Source of the DNA: an uncultured Bacteroidales bacterium
GTDB lineage: Bacteria > Bacteroidota > Bacteroidia > Bacteroidales > UBA932
Length of the DNA: 64,000 nt
Assembly (NCBI GenBank): GCA_944326305.1
Contig: CALVDL010000018.1
Span: 5,001 to 69,000, forward strand
Direction of reading: 5' to 3'
Made by a program: the position numbers and the translations under genes. The notes beneath the pieces are model-generated. The model was not told the DNA's origin, made no database searches, and worked only from the letters and a program-made list of their open reading frames with translations. Positions 8,444 through 16,812 of the stretch are shown here, in pieces. Positions within the stretch are counted from its first letter, which is position 1. Every line of letters starts with the position of its first letter.

Positions 8444-10603
8444 ATGAAAAATATATTTAACGGTATCTCAGTGCTGCTGGCTCTGGCCTTTGTCTGGACA
8501 GGGTGTACTCAGTACACTGAATATGAATCCGGGACTGCAGGCAGGGTCGAGACCCTCCTGTATCCTTCGGAAGGGTTTGAAGTAGACCTGATCAACAACG
8601 ATAATGCAAAGCTTGCCTTTGAGTGGGAGGCGTCAAAAACCGGTTCCCCTCTTTATGAGGTGATCATTTACGGAAGTGACGGCACAACAGAGGTCGGAAG
8701 ATTCGAATCTGATGACAGCGGTACACGCAATATGCTTACCCTCAAGCATAAGACTCTGATTGAACTTGCGGATCTGGCAGGGATTGTGCCTGATGCTTCA
8801 GGTGATCTTTACTGGACGGCAGGCGCCGTTTCTGGCGGTAATCTCCAGTCCGGCCTTCCTGAGCCGCATAAATTTACCGTGACCCGGGACGCAGCCGTGG
8901 TAGGATTCCCTACCGAACTGTATATCACTGGTGAAGGCAGTGAAGGAGGGGCTGATATCACCAAAGCCGTTTCTTTATATAAGACCGGAGACGGAGTATA
9001 TGAAATCTATACCCGGATCAACGGTGCCGTATCCTTTGTAAACAGAAATGCTGAAGGGGCGAAACGGACTTTCTATATAACCAAGGACAACAGGCTGACG
9101 ACAGACGCTGAGCTTGCTGCAACCGTAGCCGATGGCGTTTACCGCACGAAAGTGGATTTCAGTACCAGCACTGTAACCCTGGTCCCTATTTCGGATGTAG
9201 CTCTGTACAGGGCCGGGAACAATGACACTCCTCTGACTGCACTTACATACGCAGGTGAAGGTGTATGGAAAGCGGAAAATTATACCATACCTCCCGACGG
9301 GGACGACAGGTATCGCTTCAAGGCTACTGCCGGCGGCAATACGGAAATCTGGGGCTCAGCAAATACGGACAGGGATGCCCAGGACCCTGGAACTATCGAT
9401 CCGGCCAATACTTATTTCAATATAGGCATCCATACCGACCAGGACGGTTTGAATGATTCATACCGGTCTATTTTCAAGTTCCATTCCCCTCTTAAAGGAA
9501 TGGCATGTACTGTTGTCGTCAGCATGTCTCCGGAAAGGACATACCACTATTTCGACCTCGGGTTCGAACTCGTGGCTCCGGCTGTCGAGACCCTCGTTTC
9601 TCCGGCTGCGGATGCATCTGTAGAGCTTGTTTCCATTGAAGGAGCAAAAGAGACATTCACATGGGAGAAACCTGCAGACTGCCCTCAGCTCCCTCTTACT
9701 TCCTATACTTTGAAAATCTACAAGGATGCGGAAGGCAGCGCAGAACTCGGCTCTTTCGATGCAGGATACAATACTTCTGTGGACGTTACCCACATGCAGC
9801 TCGAGTCCTTTGCGACGGAAGCCGGCATAGCGGCCGGAGCTGAAGGCACCCTTTATTGGGGAGTGCAGTCCAAACTCATATCCTATACTGCAATGTCTCC
9901 TGTACAGGCACTGAAAGTGACCCGTATGAAAGGTGTTCCTGACCAGCTGTATATTACCGGAGAGGCTACGGAGTTCGGTTCAGGTTTCGGACAGTTCAAG
10001 AAACTTGACATAGGCGAGTTTGAAATCTATACCAGGCTTTCGTCCGGTTCCTATGCTTTTACTGATGGAACAGAAGGTGATATCCGCAAATATGTCATAG
10101 AAGGGGATTCTGTTAATGAGTCAGAGACAGACGGCAGCTGGACCGCAGGTGAAAGTATCTACCGGATAACCCTGAACCTGAGGGAGCAGGTACCTACTGC
10201 AAAAGTCGAGAGGATAAGTGATGTATATATGCAGTCATGTGTAGATAAAGGCACGCATATAACATTGGATTATGTTGGTAATGGAATTTGGTATAAAGAG
10301 AATGTTGTGCCTGATTTCAGAAAGGATTTTGATGATACCAGATTTTTTGTCAAGATGAATATTGACGGAAAAGAGTGGAAGCTGGCAAATCAACAGAATT
10401 TTGGAGATTCGGACCCGACTAATGCCGCTCCTGAAAGGTCTCCTGAATATTCAGTTAAATTCTGGGATGACACTTCGGACTGGGATTACCACTACAAAGT
10501 CATCCAGTCATACCGAGGCCAGAATACCAAGCGCCTGAACATAAAGCTGAACTGCTCTCCGCAGGAGGAATTCTACTATGTATATCTGGAATACCTTGAT
10601 TAA
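8444..10603 (+). CDS. SusE/F-like glycan-binding lipoprotein, two tandem repeat units
   Basis: This 719-residue lipoprotein has its lipid-acceptor Cys at 21 (FVWTGC). It is two copies in tandem of the unit seen singly in the preceding gene. Unit 1 (about 33-375) has VETLLYPSEGFEVDL and ELYITGEGSEGGAD. Unit 2 (about 380-719) has VETLVSPAADASVEL and QLYITGEATEFGSG. Each pairs an Ig-like SusE-type domain with a beta-rich carbohydrate-binding-like region. The gene starts 11 bases after its neighbour and is clearly co-transcribed. The final part (about 10240-10470) is visibly more AT-rich than the rest. A surface mannan-binding role is inferred. No enzyme motif is present. Confidence 0.78.
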   Translation: MKNIFNGISVLLALAFVWTGCTQYTEYESGTAGRVETLLYPSEGFEVDLINNDNAKLAFEWEASKTGSPLYEVIIYGSDGTTEVGRFESDDSGTRNMLTLKHKTLIELADLAGIVPDASGDLYWTAGAVSGGNLQSGLPEPHKFTVTRDAAVVGFPTELYITGEGSEGGADITKAVSLYKTGDGVYEIYTRINGAVSFVNRNAEGAKRTFYITKDNRLTTDAELAATVADGVYRTKVDFSTSTVTLVPISDVALYRAGNNDTPLTALTYAGEGVWKAENYTIPPDGDDRYRFKATAGGNTEIWGSANTDRDAQDPGTIDPANTYFNIGIHTDQDGLNDSYRSIFKFHSPLKGMACTVVVSMSPERTYHYFDLGFELVAPAVETLVSPAADASVELVSIEGAKETFTWEKPADCPQLPLTSYTLKIYKDAEGSAELGSFDAGYNTSVDVTHMQLESFATEAGIAAGAEGTLYWGVQSKLISYTAMSPVQALKVTRMKGVPDQLYITGEATEFGSGFGQFKKLDIGEFEIYTRLSSGSYAFTDGTEGDIRKYVIEGDSVNESETDGSWTAGESIYRITLNLREQVPTAKVERISDVYMQSCVDKGTHITLDYVGNGIWYKENVVPDFRKDFDDTRFFVKMNIDGKEWKLANQQNFGDSDPTNAAPERSPEYSVKFWDDTSDWDYHYKVIQSYRGQNTKRLNIKLNCSPQEEFYYVYLEYLD

Positions 10604-10684
10604 TAATTATATGGATTGCTGTCACCATGAACGGACAGAAATGTTTTCAGTTTGGCAGTAATCGCTTAATATCAGAATAGCAAA

Positions 10685-11923
10685 ATGAAAAAGACAATAA
10701 TATTATTGACAGCGGCTGCGGCCCTTGCATCCTGCGGAGTGGATGACGTCTACTACGGTGAAATGTACGATCCGTCTTCACTTATGGACGCTCCGTACCA
10801 GATCGACTGGGATGCGGCTGCCGACAGTGCCGATGTCGCCCTTATCGACAACTTTATGGATAAGGACAGAGGCACTTTCCAGTTGAGCGCAGACAGAAGC
10901 GCAAACAACCAGTTCAACTATTGGGGACAGGCCCACGCTATGGATGTGGTTATCGATGCATACTTGCGTATAAAAGATACGGATGCAGAGCGTGCGGCTA
11001 CGTATGAAAAATATATGGAACTGTGGCATGAGAACAGGGGGAACAATTACAGCGGACCTGGTTTCAAGAATAATTATACTGATGATATGGAGTGGATTGT
11101 CCTTACGCTTATACGCATGTATGAAGCTACAGGCGAACAGAAATATCTGACATCCGCTAAAGATACATATGATCAGCATATTATAACACGTGTAGCTGAG
11201 GATATAGCCGTTGCAAATGGAACAACTGACCCTAATGGGAAAACAGGCTTAAGATGGTTTTATGACCCTAACGACCCATTGCGTAATGTTGATCAGGATC
11301 AGCCATACTCCCTTAATGCTTGTTCAAACGGTCCGGGTGCACTCTGTGCGCTGCGTCTTTATGAGTTTACTCAGGAAGAAAAGTATCTTGATGATGCCAA
11401 GCAGATTTTTGAATGGTTAAGTTCTATGCTTTATGATTCAGAGACAGGTGCAGTGGCAGACAAAATACAAGAGGGAGTCATAAGCGGAGGCGCCCTGAGC
11501 TATAATCAGGGGACATTCATAGGCTCCGCACACATGCTCTACAATTTTACCGGTGACAAGCGTTATCTTATCGAAGCCATGCGTGCCGCCGAATACCAGA
11601 TGAACAATATGAGCACTGACGGGATAATGAACAGCGAGGCATCCTCTGCAAACAGCGACAACTCCCTGTTCAAAGGCATTTTCATCAGGTATGCCACCCT
11701 GCTTGCCCTCGATGAGAACATCGATGCCTCATTCCGTAAGGAACTGTCGGACTTTATGACCCATAACGCCATAGTCTGCTGGACGCAGGGCATCGACAAG
11801 AGCTCTTATCCTGCGATCTTCTTCAACTATGACTGGACCGTGCCGTACACTGACTACTACAAGTACTATCAGCCTCAGGTATCAGGTTCCACCCTTATAG
11901 AGGCGATGACCCGGCTGCATTAG
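10685..11923 (+). CDS. GH76 endo-alpha-1,6-mannanase lipoprotein
   Basis: The product is predicted to cut alpha-1,6-mannan backbones at the cell surface. It has 412 residues with a lipobox Cys at 17 (AAALASC). GH76 features are the alpha-helical barrel signature QFNYWGQAHAMDVVIDAY and the paired acidic residues D133-D134 in YTDDMEWIV, which match the family's catalytic Asp-Asp. Also present are SLNACSNGPGALCALRLYEFT and SYNQGTFIGSAHMLYNFTG. It lies 81 bases after the SusE/F genes and ends the first transcription unit at a strong terminator. Bases 10970-11510 are AT-richer than the flanks, a mosaic also seen at the end of the preceding gene. Other alpha-1,6-linked mannose substrates are possible. 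Confidence 0.9.
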   Translation: MKKTIILLTAAAALASCGVDDVYYGEMYDPSSLMDAPYQIDWDAAADSADVALIDNFMDKDRGTFQLSADRSANNQFNYWGQAHAMDVVIDAYLRIKDTDAERAATYEKYMELWHENRGNNYSGPGFKNNYTDDMEWIVLTLIRMYEATGEQKYLTSAKDTYDQHIITRVAEDIAVANGTTDPNGKTGLRWFYDPNDPLRNVDQDQPYSLNACSNGPGALCALRLYEFTQEEKYLDDAKQIFEWLSSMLYDSETGAVADKIQEGVISGGALSYNQGTFIGSAHMLYNFTGDKRYLIEAMRAAEYQMNNMSTDGIMNSEASSANSDNSLFKGIFIRYATLLALDENIDASFRKELSDFMTHNAIVCWTQGIDKSSYPAIFFNYDWTVPYTDYYKYYQPQVSGSTLIEAMTRLH

Positions 11924-11996
11924 TCCTGCAAAGACTCGGGCCGGTGCGCATGGATTCTTTGACGGCGCATCCGGCCTTCTGTATAAAAATTGTTCC

Positions 11997-12029
11997 GGGT
12001 GTATCAGAAACACTGATGCACCCTTTTTT
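11997..12029 (+). terminator. Intrinsic terminator of the first mannan transcription unit
   Basis: An 11-bp stem (11997-12007 with 12013-12023, one G-T wobble) has an AAACA loop and is followed by six T. It separates the susC unit from the second GH76 unit. Confidence 0.85.
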
Positions 12030-12051
12030 GTACGTTTTCATTGCCGTTTGG

Positions 12052-12074
12052 ACTAAAATTGCATGAAATCGTAC
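12052..12074 (+). promoter_or_regulatory. Candidate operator 2 of the mannan PUL
   Basis: ACTAAAATTGCAT followed by GAAATCGTAC matches 21 of 23 bases of the site upstream of susC. It ends 21 bases before the -7 box at 12096, almost the same spacing as at susC (22). Shared sequence and spacing indicate one activator controlling both units. Confidence 0.6.
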
Positions 12075-12095
12075 GGATGATTGGGATTTATGGAA

Positions 12096-12103
12096 TAAAT
12101 TTG
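12096..12103 (+). promoter_or_regulatory. -7 box of the second mannan transcription unit
   Basis: TAAATTTG fits TAnnTTTG, 18 bases before the chosen ATG at 12122. This implies a very short leader and argues against the longer reading frame that begins at 12041, inside the promoter region. Confidence 0.55.
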
Positions 12104-12121
12104 CACAAAACAGACACTAAA

Positions 12122-13315
12122 ATGAGAATACCGTACATCTCCCCGCTGGCTGGGCTATGCGTTCTGGCCATATCTTCGTGTGCCGGAACTCCCGGTGAGA
12201 AGAATCCTTATCTTGAAAAGGCAGAAGCTACCATGCAGGCGGTATATTCGCACTATTCAGTGCCGGAAAACTTCCTTCTGCGTGAGAATTATCCTTTTGA
12301 CGACGGCTACAGGGCCGGTTACCTCGCATCAGAGGAGCAGGCGTCGAGGCCGAATCCGTATTCATATCTGTGGCCTTTCTCTGGCACATTGTCAGCTGCT
12401 GCGGCCATAATTGAACTCGAACCTTCCTATCTGGATACGCTTTCCGGCAGGGTCCTGCCGGGGCTTGATGAATATTATGACGCGAAGCGCGAACCTCATG
12501 CCTATTCTTCCTATATTAATTCCGCTCCGGCTTCAGACAGGTTCTATGATGACAATGTATGGCTGGGGATCGACTTTACGGATCTGTATCTCAGCACGTC
12601 CGACAGGAAGTATCTTGAGAAGGCCGAAATGATTTGGAAGTTCATCGAGAGCGGGATTGACGATGTGCTCGGAGGCGGGATATACTGGTGCGAGCAGAAG
12701 AAAGGCTCCAAGAACACATGCTCCAATGCCCCGGGTTCTGTGTTCGCCCTGAAACTCTACAAGGCTACGGGGAATCCGCATTATCTGGAACAGGGTAAAA
12801 AACTTTATGAGTGGACAAGGAACACTCTGGTGGACACTTCCGATTTCCTCTATTTCGACAATATAAACCTTGAAGGGAAAGTCCAGACCTGGAAATTCGC
12901 ATACAACAGCGGCCAGATGGTCCAGGCCGGGGCCCTTCTTTACGGGATAACCGGGGAAAAAACATATCTTGAGGACGCGGAGAAGACGGCAAAGTCATGC
13001 TATGGCTATTTCTTCGAGGACTACACGGCCGATGACGGGAGCTCTTTCCGCATCATGAAGGCAGGCAATACGTGGTTCAATGCAGTCATGGTACGCGGAC
13101 TTATAGAGCTTTACCGTGTAGACGGGGACCGTACGTATGTGGATGCGGTCCGCAGGTCCCTTGATACGGCATGGGAGAAATCCCGCACGGAGGAGGGGCT
13201 TTTCAGCGATGACTGCAGCGGACGGAAGACAAATGAGACCAAATGGCTCCTGGTACAGGGCGCCATGGCCGAGATGTATGCCCGCATGGCCGGAGTCTGT
13301 CCGGATGCAAGATGA
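12122..13315 (+). CDS. Second GH76 alpha-1,6-mannanase-type lipoprotein
   Basis: The start is placed at 12122 (397 residues). There a lipoprotein signal begins (MRIPYISPLAGLCVLAISSC, Cys 20), and the promoter -7 box precedes it. The frame extends upstream to 12041, but that part would encode no signal peptide and would overlap the promoter. GH76 features are the acidic pair D143-D144 in FYDDNVWLGIDF, GGIYWCEQKK, NAPGSVFALKLYKATGNPHYL and FAYNSGQMVQAGALLYGITGEKTYL. It is a distant paralogue of the GH76 upstream and closer in form to the shorter mannanases. It may act in the periplasm or on smaller fragments. It heads a unit with GH125 and GH2. Confidence 0.88.
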   Translation: MRIPYISPLAGLCVLAISSCAGTPGEKNPYLEKAEATMQAVYSHYSVPENFLLRENYPFDDGYRAGYLASEEQASRPNPYSYLWPFSGTLSAAAAIIELEPSYLDTLSGRVLPGLDEYYDAKREPHAYSSYINSAPASDRFYDDNVWLGIDFTDLYLSTSDRKYLEKAEMIWKFIESGIDDVLGGGIYWCEQKKGSKNTCSNAPGSVFALKLYKATGNPHYLEQGKKLYEWTRNTLVDTSDFLYFDNINLEGKVQTWKFAYNSGQMVQAGALLYGITGEKTYLEDAEKTAKSCYGYFFEDYTADDGSSFRIMKAGNTWFNAVMVRGLIELYRVDGDRTYVDAVRRSLDTAWEKSRTEEGLFSDDCSGRKTNETKWLLVQGAMAEMYARMAGVCPDAR

Positions 13316-13349
13316 AATCCAATAATCTTTAATCATAAACAAACAAAGT

Positions 13350-14768
13350 ATGCAGAAACTTATTTTACCGATTCTCTGTGCCGGGATTGCAGGGACCATG
13401 ACCCTGTCGGCGCAGGAGTACAAATGCCAGAGGCCGGCGGAAGAGGACAGGCTGTTCCGTTCCGAGGCCGTAGAGGCCAAAATCGCTGAAGTGCAGGAAC
13501 TACTTACGAATCCGAGGCTGGCATGGATGTTCGCCAACTGCTTTCCCAACACTCTGGACACTACTGTGCATTTCCGTAAGGACGAGGAGGACGGTATGGA
13601 CGACACGTTTGTCTATACCGGAGATATACATGCCATGTGGCTCAGGGATTCCGGTGCGCAGGTGTGGCCTTATGTCCAGCTTGCCAATGATGACGAGGCC
13701 CTGCGCCGCATGATAGCAGGTGTAATCAACAGACAGTTCAAGCTCATCAATATCGACCCTTATGCAAACGCGTTCAATGACGGCCCTACGGGCGGGGAAT
13801 GGATGAGCGACAATACCGATATGAATCCCAATGTCCATGAACGCAAATGGGAGATCGACTCCCACTGCTATCCTATAAGGCTTGCTTACGGATACTGGAA
13901 GGAGACAGGGGATACCTCCGTTTTCGGGGAAGTTTGGATTGATGCAGTCAAAAACATTCTCAAGACTCTCAAGGAACAGCAGCGCAAGGACGGCGTAGGC
14001 CCTTATTACTTCATGAGAAGGACAGAGCGCCAGCTTGACACCAAGTGCTGCAACGGATACGGCAATCCGGTAAATCCCGTAGGCCTTATCGTTTCGTCTT
14101 TCAGACCGTCTGACGATGCTACCACTTTCGATTTCCTTGTCCCTTCCAATTTCTTTGCTGTTACATCACTCAGGAAGGCTGCGGAAATACTGACCGAGGT
14201 CAACAAGGACAAGGCCCTTGCCAAAGAGTGCAGGGAACTTGCCGACGAGGTGGAGGCCGCTTTGAAGAAGTATGCCGTAGTCGAGCATCCTAAGTACGGT
14301 AAAATCTATGCTTTCGAAGTGGACGGGTTCGGCAACGCCTATCTTATGGACGATTCCAACGCTCCGAGCCTCCTTTCCATGGCATATCTCGGCGATGTGG
14401 ACGTGAATGACCCTATCTACCAGAATACCCGCAGGTTTGTCTGGAGCGAGGATAATCCTTACTTTTTCAAGGGCACTGCCGGTGAAGGCATAGGCGGACC
14501 GCATGTAGGATACGACATGATCTGGCCTATGAGCATCATGATGAAGGCTTTCACATCGCAGGACGATGCTGAAATCAAATGGTGCGTGGAGACACTGATG
14601 AAAACTGATGCCGGTACAGGGTTCATGCACGAGTCTTTCCATAAGGACAATCCGGAGAAGTTCACCCGCGCCTGGTTCGCATGGCAGAACACCCTGTTCG
14701 GGGAACTCATCCTGCACCTTATCGATGCCGGAAAACTCGATCTCCTCAACAGTATTATAGTAAAATAA
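13350..14768 (+). CDS. GH125 exo-alpha-1,6-mannosidase
   Basis: This enzyme is predicted to release mannose from the ends of alpha-1,6-linked manno-oligosaccharides made by the GH76 enzymes. It has 472 residues with a type I signal peptide (cleavage near TLSA-Q, residue 21), so it is periplasmic. GH125 hallmarks are GDIHAMWLRDSGAQVWPY (91-108), INIDPYANAFNDGP, NPNVHERKWEIDSHCYPIRLA, FLVPSNFFAVTSLRKAA and EGIGGPHVGYDMIWPMSI near the C-terminus. The family is metal-independent and inverting. The gene starts 34 bases after GH76, in the same operon. Family membership is very clear. Exact linkage preference is taken from the family. Confidence 0.94.
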   Translation: MQKLILPILCAGIAGTMTLSAQEYKCQRPAEEDRLFRSEAVEAKIAEVQELLTNPRLAWMFANCFPNTLDTTVHFRKDEEDGMDDTFVYTGDIHAMWLRDSGAQVWPYVQLANDDEALRRMIAGVINRQFKLINIDPYANAFNDGPTGGEWMSDNTDMNPNVHERKWEIDSHCYPIRLAYGYWKETGDTSVFGEVWIDAVKNILKTLKEQQRKDGVGPYYFMRRTERQLDTKCCNGYGNPVNPVGLIVSSFRPSDDATTFDFLVPSNFFAVTSLRKAAEILTEVNKDKALAKECRELADEVEAALKKYAVVEHPKYGKIYAFEVDGFGNAYLMDDSNAPSLLSMAYLGDVDVNDPIYQNTRRFVWSEDNPYFFKGTAGEGIGGPHVGYDMIWPMSIMMKAFTSQDDAEIKWCVETLMKTDAGTGFMHESFHKDNPEKFTRAWFAWQNTLFGELILHLIDAGKLDLLNSIIVK

Positions 14769-14774
14769 TGTATT

Positions 14775-14839
14775 GGAAAATACCCTTGAATGTCATCCCG
14801 AGCGAAGCCGGGGGATCTAAATACAGAAAGGGTATTTCC
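14775..14839 (+). repeat. REP-like element inside a 12-bp inverted repeat
   Basis: Arms GGAAAATACCCTT (14775-14787) and AAGGGTATTTCC (14828-14839) pair over 12 bp with one bulged A. They enclose a TGTCATCCCGAGCGAAGCC-type sequence (14791-14818). A related TGTCAT/ATGACA element occurs at 38278-38356. It lies between the GH125 and GH2 genes and may act as an RNA stem-loop in the operon. Confidence 0.65.
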
Positions 14840-14856
14840 AGTTAAAGATTCGGATT

Positions 14857-16674
14857 ATGTCATTTAAGAAATTTGTTTACACTGCTGCGGCCATGTTCAT
14901 GGCTTTTCCTGCCATGTCATCGGCAGCTGATACCCCGCGTCCAGAGTATCCCCGCCCGCAGCTTGTGAGGGAGGACTGGGTAAACCTCAACGGCACGTGG
15001 AGCTACGAATTTGACTTCTCCCGTTCAGGTATGGACCGTAAACTGTATGAAAGCAAGGGCTTCGAGGGCAGGATCACTGTCCCTTTCGCCCCTCAGAGCG
15101 AGCTGTCCGGTGTAGGATATAAGGATTTCATACCGGAGATGTGGTACCACAGGACCATAAGCGTTCCGCAGGACTGGTCCGGGAAAAGGATAATACTGCA
15201 TTTCGGTGCTGTAGACTATATCGCGTCTGTATATATTGACGGGAAGATTGCAGGACGCCACTGGGGCGGTTCCTCATCTTTCTCAATTGACATCACCAGG
15301 ATGGTCACCCCCGGCCAGGATCATGATCTCGTGGTGCGCGTAGAGGATGATGAGCGTTCCGGACAGTATGCGAAAGGCAAGCAGTGCGGCAGGTTCGCCT
15401 CTTTCGGATGCGAATATACCAGGACTACAGGCATCTGGCAGACCGTATGGATGGAGCCGGTGGCGAAGACGGGGCTCAGGGATGTGTATATCGTCCCGGA
15501 TCTCGACCAGAGCCGTTTTGTCGTGGAGCCTTCCTACTACGGACTTGAAGCCGGGCAGCAGTTCCGGGTTACGGTCAAAGACGGAGACAAGGTAGTGAGC
15601 CGCAAGACCGTTCCGGCTTCAGCACAGACCGCGGCGGAGCTTCCTGTAAAGAAGGTCAAAACATGGTCGCCAGAATCTCCATTCCTGTATGATATTGATC
15701 TGGAAGTGCTTGATGCAGATGGCAATGTGATAGACGCAGCCGCTTCCTACTCCGGCATGAGGAAGATACATATCGTCGGAAACCGGATTTACCTCAACAA
15801 CGAACCGGTATACCTCAGGTTTGTCCTCGACCAGGGATTCTATCCTGACGGCATCTGGACAGCACCTACCGACGAGGCCCTGAAGAAGGACATAGAACTT
15901 TCCATGGCGGCCGGATTCAACGGGGCCCGTCTGCATCAGAAGATGTTCGAGCCGCGTTTCCATTACTGGGCCGACAGGCTCGGCTACCTCACATGGGGAG
16001 AATCGGCAAGCTGGGGTGCCAATATCAACAACCCTCTCAGTGCCCGTAACTTCCTTACAGAGTGGGAGGAGACCGTCATCCGCGACAGGAACCACCCTTC
16101 GATAATCATGTGGACCCCGTTCAATGAGACCTGGGAGCATCCTGAAAACCGTGAGGCCGCAAGGGAAGCATGCAGGATGGTGTCTGATGTCTACAGGCTC
16201 ACCAAGAATCTTGACTACAGGCCTTGCCACGACGTGAGCGGGAACTACCATGTGATGACAGATGTATTCTCCGTGCACCAGTACATGCAGGACCCTGCAG
16301 AGCTCGAGAAGTGGCTCTCTCCTGTGGACGGTCACGTAAGGCAGCATGACCTCGCCAACAGGGAGGTCGAGTATGACGGCCAGCCTTATCTTGTTGACGA
16401 ATACGGCGGTATCAAATGGGTCGTGGGCCAGGAGTTCTCTGAAATATCATGGGGATATGGCAATGCCCCGAAAACTATTGAGGAGTTCTACAGCAGGCTT
16501 GAGGGCCTGACAGATGTCATTCTCGGGTTCGACCATATATGCGGCTATTGCTATACACAGCTCACTGACGTGGAGCAGGAGCAGAACGGTATCTACAACT
16601 ACGACCGCACCCCTAAGTTCGACATGGAGAAGATCCGTGCCGTGTTCACTAAGGTTCCGGAAGGCTTCAAGTAG
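14857..16674 (+). CDS. GH2 family glycoside hydrolase, short form
   Basis: This 605-residue exported enzyme has a signal peptide ending near MSSAAD. A jelly-roll sugar-binding domain spans about 30-200 (LNGTWSYEFDFSRSG, MWYHRTISVP). An immunoglobulin-like domain (about 200-310) and a TIM barrel follow. The acid/base is E424 in WTPFNETWEHP and the nucleophile is E515 in PYLVDEYGGIKW, both intact. It is much shorter than LacZ-type GH2 enzymes, with no C-terminal domain 5. Substrate cannot be read from sequence: beta-galactosidase, beta-mannosidase and beta-glucuronidase all occur in GH2. In a mannan locus it may remove side-chain sugars. It is the last gene of the unit, before a strong terminator. 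Confidence 0.88.
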   Translation: MSFKKFVYTAAAMFMAFPAMSSAADTPRPEYPRPQLVREDWVNLNGTWSYEFDFSRSGMDRKLYESKGFEGRITVPFAPQSELSGVGYKDFIPEMWYHRTISVPQDWSGKRIILHFGAVDYIASVYIDGKIAGRHWGGSSSFSIDITRMVTPGQDHDLVVRVEDDERSGQYAKGKQCGRFASFGCEYTRTTGIWQTVWMEPVAKTGLRDVYIVPDLDQSRFVVEPSYYGLEAGQQFRVTVKDGDKVVSRKTVPASAQTAAELPVKKVKTWSPESPFLYDIDLEVLDADGNVIDAAASYSGMRKIHIVGNRIYLNNEPVYLRFVLDQGFYPDGIWTAPTDEALKKDIELSMAAGFNGARLHQKMFEPRFHYWADRLGYLTWGESASWGANINNPLSARNFLTEWEETVIRDRNHPSIIMWTPFNETWEHPENREAAREACRMVSDVYRLTKNLDYRPCHDVSGNYHVMTDVFSVHQYMQDPAELEKWLSPVDGHVRQHDLANREVEYDGQPYLVDEYGGIKWVVGQEFSEISWGYGNAPKTIEEFYSRLEGLTDVILGFDHICGYCYTQLTDVEQEQNGIYNYDRTPKFDMEKIRAVFTKVPEGFK

Positions 16675-16719
16675 CGGACAGAATTTTTTGCAAGGCCTTT
16701 CAGGGCCACATATATAGAG

Positions 16720-16762
16720 CCGGGAGCAAAGCAATTAAACTTGTTTTGCTCCCGGTTTCTCT
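16720..16762 (+). terminator. Terminator at the end of the mannan PUL
   Basis: A perfect 11-bp stem (CCGGGAGCAAA at 16720-16730 with TTTGCTCCCGG at 16745-16755) is followed by TTTCTCTCT. It closes the GH76-GH125-GH2 unit. Confidence 0.8.
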
Positions 16763-16763
16763 C

Positions 16764-16771
16764 TATATTTG
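16764..16771 (+). promoter_or_regulatory. -7 box of the S15-type hydrolase gene
   Basis: TATATTTG fits TAnnTTTG, with a TTG 20 bases upstream at 16741-16743 inside the preceding terminator. The start codon is about 42 bases downstream. Confidence 0.45.
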
Positions 16772-16812
16772 ACCTTCATTCCAGTTACAGACGGGGATAA
16801 TTTCGGAAAGCC

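Noticed and set aside
12041..12121. Upstream extension of the second GH76 frame
   Set aside because: It overlaps the candidate operator and -7 box and would bury the lipoprotein signal.
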